Part shown: piece by piece, positions 35,209 to 42,832 of the stretch
How positions within the stretch are numbered: position 1 is the stretch's first letter
How the letters are laid out: every line of letters begins with the position of its first letter
Assembly (NCBI GenBank): GCA_003223515.1
Contig: QHVI01000074.1
Span: 1-56,811 of the forward strand
Source of the DNA: Candidatus Angelobacter sp. Gp1-AA117
GTDB lineage: Bacteria > Acidobacteriota > Terriglobia > Terriglobales > Acidobacteriaceae
Direction: 5' to 3'
DNA length: 56,811 nucleotides
Notes under the pieces: generated by a model
Databases searched by the model: none
Told to the model about the DNA's origin: nothing
What the model saw: only the letters and a program-made list of their open reading frames with translations
Translations under genes and position numbers: made by a program

Positions 35209-35468
35209 TCAAGTGTAAAGAGTTTCTGAAAGAGTTGACCGATTACCTGGACGGTACCATCAGCGTGAGCGTCCGTGAAGAGTTGGAAGAGCATTTGCAT
35301 TGGTGCCACGAATGCCATGTGGTGATGAATACCACAAAGAAGACCATCGAGATTTACCGGGACAACCAGATCTTCGAACTCCCTGAACCCCTCCGAAACA
35401 AACTCCACGACGCCATCATCAGCAAATGCAAACACAGTAAATCCGGCAAAACCCGCTCGTCCTCATAA
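35205..35468 (+). CDS. zinc-finger anti-sigma factor
   Basis: An 87-residue protein with the anti-sigma zinc motif: Cys4 in MIKCKEFLKE near the start and HLHWCHECHVV at about 30-40, giving an H-x3-C-x2-C pattern. No membrane helix is present, so it is a soluble ZAS-type regulator that binds the preceding sigma factor and may release it on redox or metal change. GTG start overlapping the sigma stop. Confidence 0.8.
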   Translation: MIKCKEFLKELTDYLDGTISVSVREELEEHLHWCHECHVVMNTTKKTIEIYRDNQIFELPEPLRNKLHDAIISKCKHSKSGKTRSSS

Positions 35469-35814
35469 ATGAGTGTAAACAGTACGAAGGTACTTCTCTG
35501 CTGGTTATAGCCAGCATCCAGCCCATTTTTTCAAAAATAATTTTTTAGAATCTCTTTTTTCGCGCTGCCTTGCCCTGAATTCAGGCCTGTTTCAGGCCCG
35601 ATATCCCTCATTTCGGCTTTTGATTCCTTCCACTTAGCTCGGATTAAGTAATTTTTACGCGGTTTTTGCACCACAATCGGGCAGCAACTCTGCTGCGAAC
35701 CTTTTACGGCAACTCTGAATCTAATGGGTGTGAGTACGAGAGGCTATGAACTCAAGTGCTCTATTCAATTGGCTGAGCAGTAAGCCAACCCGACCTTGGG
35801 GGTGCAGTGATTTT
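35469..35814. other. gene-free stretch
   Basis: About 345 bp without a gene. After the weak hairpin come T- and A-rich runs (35524-35560), a GAATTCAGGCCTGTTTCAGGCC segment with local self-complementarity (35578-35598), and otherwise unremarkable sequence. It must carry the promoter of the CxxC protein at 35815, but no clear element was found. Confidence 0.5.
35500..35531 (+). terminator. candidate terminator after sigma/anti-sigma pair
   Basis: TGCTGG pairs with CCAGCA around a six-base loop at 35500-35517, and a T-run follows about eight bases later. The stem is short and the T-run is not adjacent, so this is a weak prediction. Confidence 0.35.
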
Positions 35815-36060
35815 ATGGCAAATCTTCTCGATATGCTTTTCGGTTGCTGGCATAAAAAGTTCAGTTTCCCTATTACCAACAGACCAGGACAGCGGCGCTC
35901 CCCTGCTGCTGCGCTGACTGGCACCTACGTGGTATGCCTGGATTGCGGCAAAGAATTTCCTTACGACTGGCAGGAGATGAAGGTTGTCAATGCTCAACCC
36001 AGCCGCCACGCCAAGGCGCTGGCTGCTAATGCTGCCGAGTCCTACAGCAAGACGGCCTGA
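35815..36060 (+). CDS. small CxxC protein of unknown function
   Basis: An 81-residue protein. It has MANLLDMLFGCWHKKFSFP at the start and TYVVCLDCGKEFPYDWQEM in the middle, giving one CxxC that may bind zinc or be redox-active, plus a second Cys/His pair near the N-terminus. It resembles hypothetical proteins I associate with acidobacteria, but I cannot name a family. The ORF could be extended to 35746; MANLL was chosen because the extension has no domain-like content. A clear terminator follows at 36092. Confidence 0.6.
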   Translation: MANLLDMLFGCWHKKFSFPITNRPGQRRSPAAALTGTYVVCLDCGKEFPYDWQEMKVVNAQPSRHAKALAANAAESYSKTA

Positions 36061-36091
36061 AGCAAATCTCACTCTGGAACAGTTACCTTAC

Positions 36092-36126
36092 AAGGCAGAC
36101 CCAGGTTTTGATGGGTCTGCCTTTTG
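36092..36126 (+). terminator. rho-independent terminator
   Basis: AAGGCAGACCCA pairs perfectly over 12 bases with TGGGTCTGCCTT across an eight-base loop, and the right arm continues into TTTT. It lies 31 bp after the stop of the CxxC protein. Confidence 0.85.
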
Positions 36127-36176
36127 GCTTTTGACGAACAGCAAAACAGTGTTCAGCAAGCCAGCCAACCGAAGAG

Positions 36177-36275
36177 ATTTGGTAAATGAGTCAATTGGTA
36201 AGTCGGTCATTGAAAGACTGGAGGGGCCTATCGGTTTTCATTTACCATTTACCAAATTTCCCATTTACCCAATTC
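36177..36275. repeat. inverted GGTAAATGAG / CATTTACC repeat
   Basis: GGTAAATGAGTCAATTGGTAAG on the left faces CATTTACCATTTACCAAATTTCCC on the right across a spacer of about 50 bp. It is the same architecture as 20448-20620, 37003-37088 and 42682-42806. Between the terminator and 36383 (about 255 bp) nothing else was seen. Confidence 0.7.
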
Positions 36276-36382
36276 CGGGCGGTTCTTGAGGGCCAAAGGC
36301 CCACGGTTTCCCTGCTGGTTATGACCTACTACCACGTTATAGAAGATATTTAGTAATATTAAGGGCGGAGAGTGTTACCGAC

Positions 36383-36637
36383 TTGAAAACCTCAAAGACC
36401 AAACATCTCACAGGCCAGCAGTCTCGCCGCCGCCGCGGACCCACCCCGAAGAGCAAAGGATTATGGGTCTACCTGTCTGAAGATGAACGTGAATTAGTAG
36501 AACAAGCCCGTCTGCTCCTGCCGGGGACGCCGAGCGCAAGCGCCTTCATCGCCCAGGCATCACTGGAGCGGTCTCATGAAATTGTGCGCAAATATAATCG
36601 TGAGGCCCGCGAACAGCAGAAGTATGATCGCCGGTAG
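36383..36637 (+). CDS. small ribbon-helix-helix-like (DUF1778-type) protein
   Basis: An 84-residue basic protein. The segment GLWVYLSEDERELVEQARLLLPGTPSASAFIAQASLERS resembles the RHH DNA-binding fold of DUF1778 antitoxins (strand, helix, helix). The N-terminus is Arg/Lys-rich (QQSRRRRGPTPKSKG). No acetyltransferase toxin follows, so if it is an antitoxin it is an orphan. The start is probably TTG 36383 with GGCGGAG upstream at somewhat long spacing. Confidence 0.6.
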   Translation: MKTSKTKHLTGQQSRRRRGPTPKSKGLWVYLSEDERELVEQARLLLPGTPSASAFIAQASLERSHEIVRKYNREAREQQKYDRR

Positions 36638-36784
36638 ATAACTGGCCCGAAGTGTTTCTTAAATAGCTCTCACCAACTATTGGCCCAGCATGGCCTTTAG
36701 GACAACGTACGTCTTTTTTCAAATCCACGGTTTATTCTACTCTGGATTTGTGGCATTATCTGCAAAACACCATTGGAGTAACAA

Positions 36785-36994
36785 TTGAAAGATCTTTCGC
36801 GTGCCGCAGATTCGACTCGGGATACCTGTCTATTCCTGCGCGTGCCCAACAACCGCAATGCCAAGCTCACGGAGTTGCGTTGTGAAAAGTGCTCCAGCTT
36901 TCTGGGGGCCAGTGACCGTCCCGAACTACTCGACTTTATTCAGAGCGTCCACCACTGCAGGCCTCCGCGTATTCGCGATTCGAGAACTTACTGA
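36785..36994 (+). CDS. possible small zinc-ribbon protein
   Basis: A 69-residue ORF with a TTG start 6 bases after GGAG. It contains LRCEKCSSFLG and a later HHC, four possible metal ligands of a small zinc ribbon. No homologue is recognised. An overlapping ORF from 36801 in another frame lacks these features. Support is the ribosome binding site and the Cys/His pattern only. Confidence 0.4.
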   Translation: MKDLSRAADSTRDTCLFLRVPNNRNAKLTELRCEKCSSFLGASDRPELLDFIQSVHHCRPPRIRDSRTY

Positions 36995-37334
36995 GAGCAA
37001 TGGGTAAATGGGTCATTTGGTAAATGAGTAAATTGAAGAATCTGTTTCCCAAAATTACTCATTTACCAATTTGCCAATTTACTCATTTCCTCTGCGATCC
37101 CTGCGCACTCTACATTGCTATATCCAAAATTCTTGTTTTCCTGCGAAGCATTTCATGCTGCTCTTACCCCTTTCCAATCCAGCTTTGGCGACCGAAAAAG
37201 TCTTAAGGAACTGAAACAGTGCCAGATCAGATACACCCCAACTTACTTTTGTTACCTTTGCGTCCTTTGCGTCCTCTGCGGTAAAAAGTTTTTGGTTGTG
37301 GCTCGCCACGCTGTGGTAAAGATTTTGGTTCTGT
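36995..37334. repeat. gene-free stretch with inverted repeat
   Basis: The part 37003-37088 is another GGTAAATGGG unit pair facing CATTTACCAATTTGCC units. TTTGCGTCCTTTGCGTCCTCTGCGG lies at 37257-37282, just downstream of the glyS stop in the opposite sense. The rest shows no gene. Confidence 0.6.
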
Positions 37335-39446
37335 TTAGACGGCCGAGAAATCGGCGATGCTGGAGAATTCCTGCAAAAGAGTTTGCAGCAGGCCCAGGCG
37401 GTTGGCGCGCAGAGCATCGTCTTCCACCATCACCATGACCTTATCGAAGAAGGCGTCAATCGATGGGCGCAGCCGCGCAATCTCCAGCAACGCTTCTTCA
37501 TACTGCCTTTTGCCGCGCAAAGCGTTCACATTGGCAGCCACCTGGGGGATCTGCGCAGCCAGCGTTTTCTCCGCATCCTCCTTGAGTGCCACAGGAGCAA
37601 AGGGCTGAGCAACACTGCGACCGGCCTCTGCTGCCTGGCGCAAAATATTCTTCATGCGCTTGAAGGAGACGGCAATCGCTTCAAAGTCAACCGAAGGACG
37701 TACCTTCGCCAGCGCCTGGGCGCGTGCCACGGCATCGACCACATCATCAGCATCCGCAATCAGCGTGGCGTTCACTACGCCGTAAGCAAAGCCGAGGACC
37801 TCGCGCAGGTAAAATTCCAGCCGCTCGTAGAAGAAGGTGCGGACTGCCTCGCTGTAGGCCTCGCCGGTTTGCGTAAACTTCTTTGAGGCTTCGCTACCGT
37901 GATAACCGCCTAAACCTTCCGCCAGCAGCCTGGTGATGCTGACCGGCAGCTTGTGTTCGGCAATGGTCTTCACGATGCCATTCGCCTGGCGGCGCAAAGC
38001 GAAAGGATCTTTTGAGCCGGAGGGCACCAGTCCGAGAGCAAACATGCCGGCAATCGTGTCAGCTTTGTCTGCAATAGAAAGCACTGCGCCTTCGAGCGTG
38101 CGCGGGGGCGCATCCTCCATTGAAACCGGCTTGTATTGATCGTAAATGGCATCCGCTAGGGAATGCGGCAGTCCCTGTGCGCGCGCATACAGACCGCCGA
38201 CAATACCCTGCAGTTCGGTAAACTCTTTTACCAGTTCCGTGGTCAGATCGGCCTTGGCGAGCCGTCCGGCATGCTCGGCAGCCTCTCTCTCCAGCTTGGT
38301 TCCGCGCCCGGCCAGGTCTACTGCCAACTTTGAGATCAACGCAACAACCCGGTCAGCCTTGGCGGCATAGCTGCCAAGGTCTTTCTGGAAGGTAACGGCT
38401 TTGAGCATCTCTGTGCGATGTTTCAGCGTGGTCTTCTGGTCGATATCCCAGAAGAAACGGGCGTCATTGAAGCGGGCGCGCAAAACACGCTCATTCCCGT
38501 GGCGGATCAGGCCGTCAGGGTCGCCATCTGTATTGAGCACCGCAAGGAAATAGGGCGCCAGCTTGCCGGACTCATCCTCGATGGCGAAATATTTCTGATG
38601 GTCGCGCATCACCGTGACCAGAACCTCTTCCGGCAGGCTCAGGAACTGGTGGTCGAAACTGCCGAGAATCGCAGAAGACCATTCGGTGAGATTTACGACC
38701 GTCTTGAGCAGTTCAGCGTCTTCACGCCAGCGCGCACCGGGTATCGCGCGAGTAGCAGCATCCAGTGCTTTGCGGATGCGGTATTCGCGATCAGAGGGCG
38801 TAACGATTACACCGGCTTTGCTCAGCGTCTCTGAATACTGATTCGGCGCTGAGATGGTTTGCTCGCCGGGGTTGAGAAGGCGGTGTCCGCGAGTATGTGA
38901 GGCTGCCCTGATTCCGGCAATCTCCAGCGGGACTATGTCACTGCCGATCATGGCCACCAGCCAGCGCACCGGACGCACAAACCGTTCCGGCTTCCCTGCC
39001 CGCCAATACATGTTCTTGGGCCAGTAAATGGCGCTGATCTCTTTGCCCAGAAACTCACTCAGCACCTCGCTGGCACTGCGCCCTTTCCTGGTCACCGTGG
39101 CGGCAATGTATTCACCCTTGGGATTGGTGACTCGCTCCAGCCTACCAACCTCCACGCCGACTTTCTTTGCAAACGCTTCAGCGGCAGGCGTAGGATGGCC
39201 ATCTTTGAATGCCACTTTTACGGATGGCCCTGTGACCTGCTCTTCGATGTCGGGCTGTGAAGCCGCAATACCAGAAGCCAGTACCGCCAGTCGGCGCGGA
39301 GTAGAAAATGCACTAATCCCGGGCGATGTGCCCAGGCGCTCGCGGCTGATCATATCTATGACCCGTTTAGCTAATTCCTCACGGGCAGCATCGATCATGC
39401 GCGCAGGAATCTCTTCGCAGCCGATCTCCAGCAGAAAGTCAGGCAT
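37335..39446 (-). CDS. glyS: glycyl-tRNA synthetase beta subunit
   Basis: A 703-residue beta subunit of the bacterial alpha2-beta2 glycyl-tRNA synthetase, which charges tRNA-Gly. It starts with LLEIGCEEIPARMI, the family N-terminus. RGHR, VTPSDREYRI and EEVLVTVMRDHQKYFAIED occur in the body, and a DALR-like anticodon-binding region is at the C-terminus. Full length for the family. Its ATG overlaps the glyQ stop by one base (TGATG), so the subunits are translationally coupled. Confidence 0.95.
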   Translation of the reverse strand: MPDFLLEIGCEEIPARMIDAAREELAKRVIDMISRERLGTSPGISAFSTPRRLAVLASGIAASQPDIEEQVTGPSVKVAFKDGHPTPAAEAFAKKVGVEVGRLERVTNPKGEYIAATVTRKGRSASEVLSEFLGKEISAIYWPKNMYWRAGKPERFVRPVRWLVAMIGSDIVPLEIAGIRAASHTRGHRLLNPGEQTISAPNQYSETLSKAGVIVTPSDREYRIRKALDAATRAIPGARWREDAELLKTVVNLTEWSSAILGSFDHQFLSLPEEVLVTVMRDHQKYFAIEDESGKLAPYFLAVLNTDGDPDGLIRHGNERVLRARFNDARFFWDIDQKTTLKHRTEMLKAVTFQKDLGSYAAKADRVVALISKLAVDLAGRGTKLEREAAEHAGRLAKADLTTELVKEFTELQGIVGGLYARAQGLPHSLADAIYDQYKPVSMEDAPPRTLEGAVLSIADKADTIAGMFALGLVPSGSKDPFALRRQANGIVKTIAEHKLPVSITRLLAEGLGGYHGSEASKKFTQTGEAYSEAVRTFFYERLEFYLREVLGFAYGVVNATLIADADDVVDAVARAQALAKVRPSVDFEAIAVSFKRMKNILRQAAEAGRSVAQPFAPVALKEDAEKTLAAQIPQVAANVNALRGKRQYEEALLEIARLRPSIDAFFDKVMVMVEDDALRANRLGLLQTLLQEFSSIADFSAV

Positions 39447-40417
39447 CAGGCTGCTCCTTCTTTCTTCTGCTTTTCAGGTTGTGGCTGTGCTGACTGTTGC
39501 GCCAGGTAAGCTTTGGCCAGCCCCACGGCAAGCTGGCGAATGCGGGCAATCACACCGACGCGCTCCGTCACCGAGATGGCGCCCCGGGCATCGAGGATGT
39601 TGAACAGGTGCGAACACTTGAGGCACAGATCATAGGCGCCCAGCAGCGGGAAATGCTGCTTCTCAAAGGCGCTGGCATTCTTGTCATTATTGAGCGCGTT
39701 GAACTGAGTGATGAGCGCCTGGCATTCAGATTCATACAGCTCCAGGTGCTTCCACGCCTTTTCCACGTCAGCAGCTTCAAAGTTATAGACGGAAAGCTGC
39801 AGCTCTTCCTTGTGGCGGACGTCACGGTAATAAACCGGTTGTCCGCTGTGCGGAGCGCGCGCCCAGACGATGTCATAGATACTGTCCACATCCTGAAGAA
39901 AGGCCGCGATGCGTTCCAGTCCATACGTGAGCTCAGCAGAGATGGGATCGAGGTCTACGCCGCCGCACTGCTGGAAATAGGTAAATTGCGTAATCTCCAG
40001 GCCATCGAGCATCACCTGCCAGCCAATGCCCCAGGCGCCTAGCGTCGGTGACTCCCAGTTGTCTTCCTCAAACTTGAGGTCATGCTTACGCAGATCGATG
40101 CCCAGCGCGCCCAATGATTCCAGATATAGCTCCTGCACGTTCTCCGGCGGAGGTTTGAGGATGACCTGAAGCTGCAAGTGCTTGTAGAGCCGGTTGGGAT
40201 TGTCGCCGTAACGTCCATCAGCAGGCCGACGCGAGGGCTGCACATAAGCCACCTTGTAAGCAGAAGGGCCGAGCACCCTGAGGAAAGTTTCCGGAGCCAT
40301 GGTGCCTGCGCCGACTTCAATGTCATAGGGCTGTTGCAGCACACAGCCGCGCTCTGCCCAGAAATTCTGGAGCCGCAGGATAAGTTCCTGAAAGGTAGGC
40401 GAGGGCGTCGTAGGCAT
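39446..40417 (-). CDS. glyQ: glycyl-tRNA synthetase alpha subunit
   Basis: A 323-residue alpha subunit holding the class II catalytic core. It shows [37 protein letters not shown] and [20 protein letters not shown], all near-invariant in GlyQ. The C-terminal tail (about 300-323) is Gln/Lys-rich and variable. Complete length. It is transcribed first, with glyS; the promoter lies in the 209-bp divergent gap, where TCAGCGTCATCAGCGTTCATCAGCGG repeat units also occur. Confidence 0.95.
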   Translation of the reverse strand: MPTTPSPTFQELILRLQNFWAERGCVLQQPYDIEVGAGTMAPETFLRVLGPSAYKVAYVQPSRRPADGRYGDNPNRLYKHLQLQVILKPPPENVQELYLESLGALGIDLRKHDLKFEEDNWESPTLGAWGIGWQVMLDGLEITQFTYFQQCGGVDLDPISAELTYGLERIAAFLQDVDSIYDIVWARAPHSGQPVYYRDVRHKEELQLSVYNFEAADVEKAWKHLELYESECQALITQFNALNNDKNASAFEKQHFPLLGAYDLCLKCSHLFNILDARGAISVTERVGVIARIRQLAVGLAKAYLAQQSAQPQPEKQKKEGAA

Positions 40418-40626
40418 CTGGATTCTTTTAATTTATCAGAAATAATCGTGGCAGCTAGCAAATAGCCAATGTCCAAACCTTTTAAGATCAGCGTCATCAG
40501 CGTTCATCAGCGGCGAAAAAGTTTTGCTTCATTCTTGCCCCTGTGGTGACTGCAGTAACGTGGACTGCTCCCGCCGGTAAACGTACCCTATGCGAAGTAC
40601 GACCCTGTTTATGAGGAGAGATAGTT

Positions 40627-41019
40627 ATGCCGCAGAACATCCCAGCGCAGTCCCAGGAAATTGCTTCAAGGCTGAAAAAGACCGACCAGGAATTGAGAGA
40701 CCTGCAAAGCTCAGTCAAGACTGGCATGATCAACGTGAAAGTGCTGGTGGAATTCCGCAACGCCTCAGAACGTGCGCGGCAGGCTTCGGCCGCCGTCCAG
40801 CAATGGTTGGAAGCCCAGGGCAAAGGCAATGATCCTTACCTGTTGCTGCCCCAAGTCATGGCTGAACGCGTCAGCATGGCCACCGAACTCCTGAAAGACG
40901 TAACTCACGATCTCGAAGGCGGCGACATGGACTTTGAAACTCCTGGACTGGCAGAGCTGAATCGACAAGTAAAAACTCTGGCCGATTGCCTGGCAAAATT
41001 GTTTCCAAATTCGAAGTGA
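40627..41019 (+). CDS. hypothetical helical protein
   Basis: A 130-residue, probably all-helical cytoplasmic protein without cysteine-rich, membrane or signal features. A GGAGAG ribosome binding site lies 6 bases before the ATG, which makes expression credible. Heptad-like spacing in residues 10-35 (QEIASRLKKTDQELRDLQSS) suggests a coiled coil. I do not recognise the family. It is divergent from glyQS and followed by the tRNA-Leu gene on the other strand. Confidence 0.65.
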   Translation: MPQNIPAQSQEIASRLKKTDQELRDLQSSVKTGMINVKVLVEFRNASERARQASAAVQQWLEAQGKGNDPYLLLPQVMAERVSMATELLKDVTHDLEGGDMDFETPGLAELNRQVKTLADCLAKLFPNSK

Positions 41020-41188
41020 AGCTGATGGAGATCTTCTTCAAAAAGGATTGGCATTGATCGAGTTGATCAGCATCCGTACAAAGTCGTAGTCGATGGGAAA
41101 CACACTTATTTCCTACGAGATTCAAGGAATGTCGGGAGACGAGACCGGAATTACGTCAGAATGAGTACAAGTTGCGATGGTGTTTTGG

Positions 41189-41275
41189 TGCCGAGAGGGG
41201 GACTCGAACCCCCACGCCCCTTTTAAGGGCTGCGGATTTTAAGTCCGCTGCGTCTGCCAATTCCGCCATCCCGGC
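41189..41275 (-). tRNA. tRNA-Leu (UAA)
   Basis: An 87-base tRNA on the minus strand. The acceptor GCCGGGA pairs with TCTCGGC, the anticodon stem GCGGA/TCCGC carries the loop CTTAAAA with anticodon TAA, the long variable arm (GCAGCCCTTAAAAGGGGCG) is typical of class II tRNAs, and GGGGGTTCGAGTCCCCC forms the T arm. CCA is not encoded. The D arm GGCAGACGC is consistent with leucine. Confidence 0.95.
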
Positions 41276-41722
41276 CTTTTGTCCATTCTATGGAACTCTC
41301 ATTCAGCCGTCTATTTTCATGCTGTCGCACGTTTGTCATTTGTACCGGATTTAACCGTCGCGAAATGCTGCAATCAGGGTGCACCTGGCTTAGATGTTCC
41401 CGTCAACGATGCCTGCTAAAACTGGCCCGCTTATCCACAGTCATCCAGATTGGTTCCTAATAAGTCCCTGGTGGTTCGGATAAAAATTTAATATTGTTCA
41501 AGACAATATACATTTTTACGTAAAAATATTCCTGCTAAAACCACCGAATCTACAGATTTACGTATATAATAATCAGTTTTTGACCTGAGGTTTGGGACTC
41601 ACTGTGATGTGCTGGGCCCGGATTTTTCGGTACAAGCTGAATCCAGAAACAGCCGAATGGAATCAAACATTTAAGGCTATTTTTGGATACCTTATTCCCC
41701 CAAAGGCAGGACGAACTTACAT
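41276..41722. other. AT-rich gene-free stretch
   Basis: About 450 bp without a gene (one 73-codon ORF at 41592-41813 overlaps the next gene and has no features). The middle, 41480-41580, is markedly AT-rich compared with its surroundings and holds the two palindromes listed separately. A single TTATCCACA, a DnaA-box match, is at 41430-41438. Confidence 0.55.
41491..41526. promoter_or_regulatory. adjacent perfect palindromes, possible operator
   Basis: ATATTGT-TCAAG-ACAATAT (41491-41509, 7-bp arms) is followed four bases later by the 14-bp perfect palindrome TTTTTACGTAAAAA (41513-41526). Two perfect palindromes side by side in an AT-rich segment upstream of a gene suggest regulator binding, but the distance to the gene (about 200 bp) is large and no promoter is evident. 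Confidence 0.4.
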
Positions 41723-41950
41723 ATGGCAAAAAGACGCGGTAATCCTAATTGGGGTAAACCGGAGCCCATCGGGCCGGTTATCCCGATCGTCACTTCGTTC
41801 GAACAGGCGGTGAAGGAATTCAAGCTCACCCCTGACCAATACATTCGCTCGACCCGCCTGCGCGAGTGGGCGCGGCGTAACAAGAACTCCAAGTATATTC
41901 CGGAACCATTGCTGGAAGCCTGGGGTTTTGAGATCGAATCTACGCTGTAA
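41723..41950 (+). CDS. small conserved-looking protein of unknown function
   Basis: A 75-residue basic protein beginning MAKRRGNPNWGKPEP, with a helical segment SFEQAVKEFKLTPDQYIRSTRLREWARRNKNS in the middle. It resembles short hypothetical proteins I associate with acidobacteria, possibly nucleic-acid-binding given its charge, but no family can be named. A strong terminator follows 16 bp after the stop, which supports a real monocistronic gene. Confidence 0.65.
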   Translation: MAKRRGNPNWGKPEPIGPVIPIVTSFEQAVKEFKLTPDQYIRSTRLREWARRNKNSKYIPEPLLEAWGFEIESTL

Positions 41951-41965
41951 CGAGCCGAAGTTCTG

Positions 41966-41993
41966 AAAAGGCCGCCGCGTGAGGCGGCCTTTT
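41966..41993 (+). terminator. rho-independent terminator
   Basis: AAGGCCGCC pairs with GGCGGCCTT across the loop GCGTGA, preceded by A's and followed by TTT. It immediately follows the 41723-41950 gene. Confidence 0.9.
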
Positions 41994-42077
41994 CCATTTC
42001 TTCTTATCCAGGAATTAGCCGATGTGGATGCGCCAAATCACGCATCTGCATTGAGGAACTCCATTATAAAGGGATGA

Positions 42078-42695
42078 ATGCAACAGCTCCTGGCCATTGT
42101 CGTAGGCGCGAGTTTTGCCGCCGGTCTGAACGTCTATGCCACGACACTTACCCTTGGGCTGCTAGCACAGGCCCATGCGCTGCAACTGCCTCCAGCACTA
42201 CATGCGGTGCAAACATGGCCGGTAATTGCTGCATCAGGCGCGCTGTTCACCCTGGAATTCGTTGCAGACAAAATTCCCGTCTTTGACTTGCTGTGGAATG
42301 CGCTCCATACGTTTGTGCGTGTCCCAGTGGCGGCTATGCTTTCCTATGGAGCCACCCAGCATCTTTCACCGGTGGCCCAGATTGCAGCCGCCGCTCTGGG
42401 CGGATTGATCGCATTGGCCTCACATAGCGGCAAAACTGCGATACGCGCAGCGGTCACGCCCTCCCCCGAACCCTTTTCTAATATGGCTTTGAGCTTTAGC
42501 GAAGACGTAGCCGCAGTCTCACTCACTTGGTTTGCTACGAGGCATCCGGTGATTGCCGCGATCATCGTGATCATCGCCCTGGTGCTGATCGTCTTCGCTA
42601 TCCGCTGGGTAGTGCGTTCATTGAAACGGCTTTTCAGCAGGGCGAGGGCTAGATTCCAGGGAGACAAGCGGCGAAGTGATTGGGTAAATGAGTAA
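42078..42695 (+). CDS. DUF4126 membrane protein
   Basis: A 205-residue inner-membrane protein with four or five hydrophobic helices. The start AIVVGASFAAGLNVYATTLTLGLL and the FVADKIPVFDLLWNALHTFVRVPVAA block are typical of DUF4126, and a basic cytoplasmic tail (RWVVRSLKRLFSRARARF) ends it. Function unknown for the family. The last few residues (RSDWVNE) run into the adjacent repeat. RBS-like AAAGGG lies just before the ATG region. Confidence 0.8.
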   Translation: MQQLLAIVVGASFAAGLNVYATTLTLGLLAQAHALQLPPALHAVQTWPVIAASGALFTLEFVADKIPVFDLLWNALHTFVRVPVAAMLSYGATQHLSPVAQIAAAALGGLIALASHSGKTAIRAAVTPSPEPFSNMALSFSEDVAAVSLTWFATRHPVIAAIIVIIALVLIVFAIRWVVRSLKRLFSRARARFQGDKRRSDWVNE

Positions 42696-42806
42696 GTTGG
42701 TAAATGGATAAAATGAAGACCCGGACAATCTGGCTTACCAAGGTCTCCGCACCATCTGGAGGTTCTGACTTTACCCAATTACCGACTTGCCCATTTTCCA
42801 ATTTCC
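42682..42806. repeat. inverted GGTAAATGG repeat between DUF4126 and nadB
   Basis: GGGTAAATGAGTAAGTTGGTAAATGG faces TTTACCCAATTACCGACTTGCCC across a spacer of about 55 bp. It follows the same layout as the other three inverted pairs and lies in the probable nadB leader. Confidence 0.65.
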
Positions 42807-42832
42807 GCGAGTGTTATGATTCTCAATTCTGC

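Noticed and set aside
36383-36994. Toxin-antitoxin pair formed by the RHH-like and zinc-ribbon-like small genes
   Set aside because: The genes are 147 bp apart, the second resembles no toxin family and the first would normally pair with an acetyltransferase, which is absent.
41430-41438. Replication origin, from TTATCCACA near an AT-rich island
   Set aside because: Only one DnaA-box match was found, and dnaA, dnaN or other origin-linked genes are absent.
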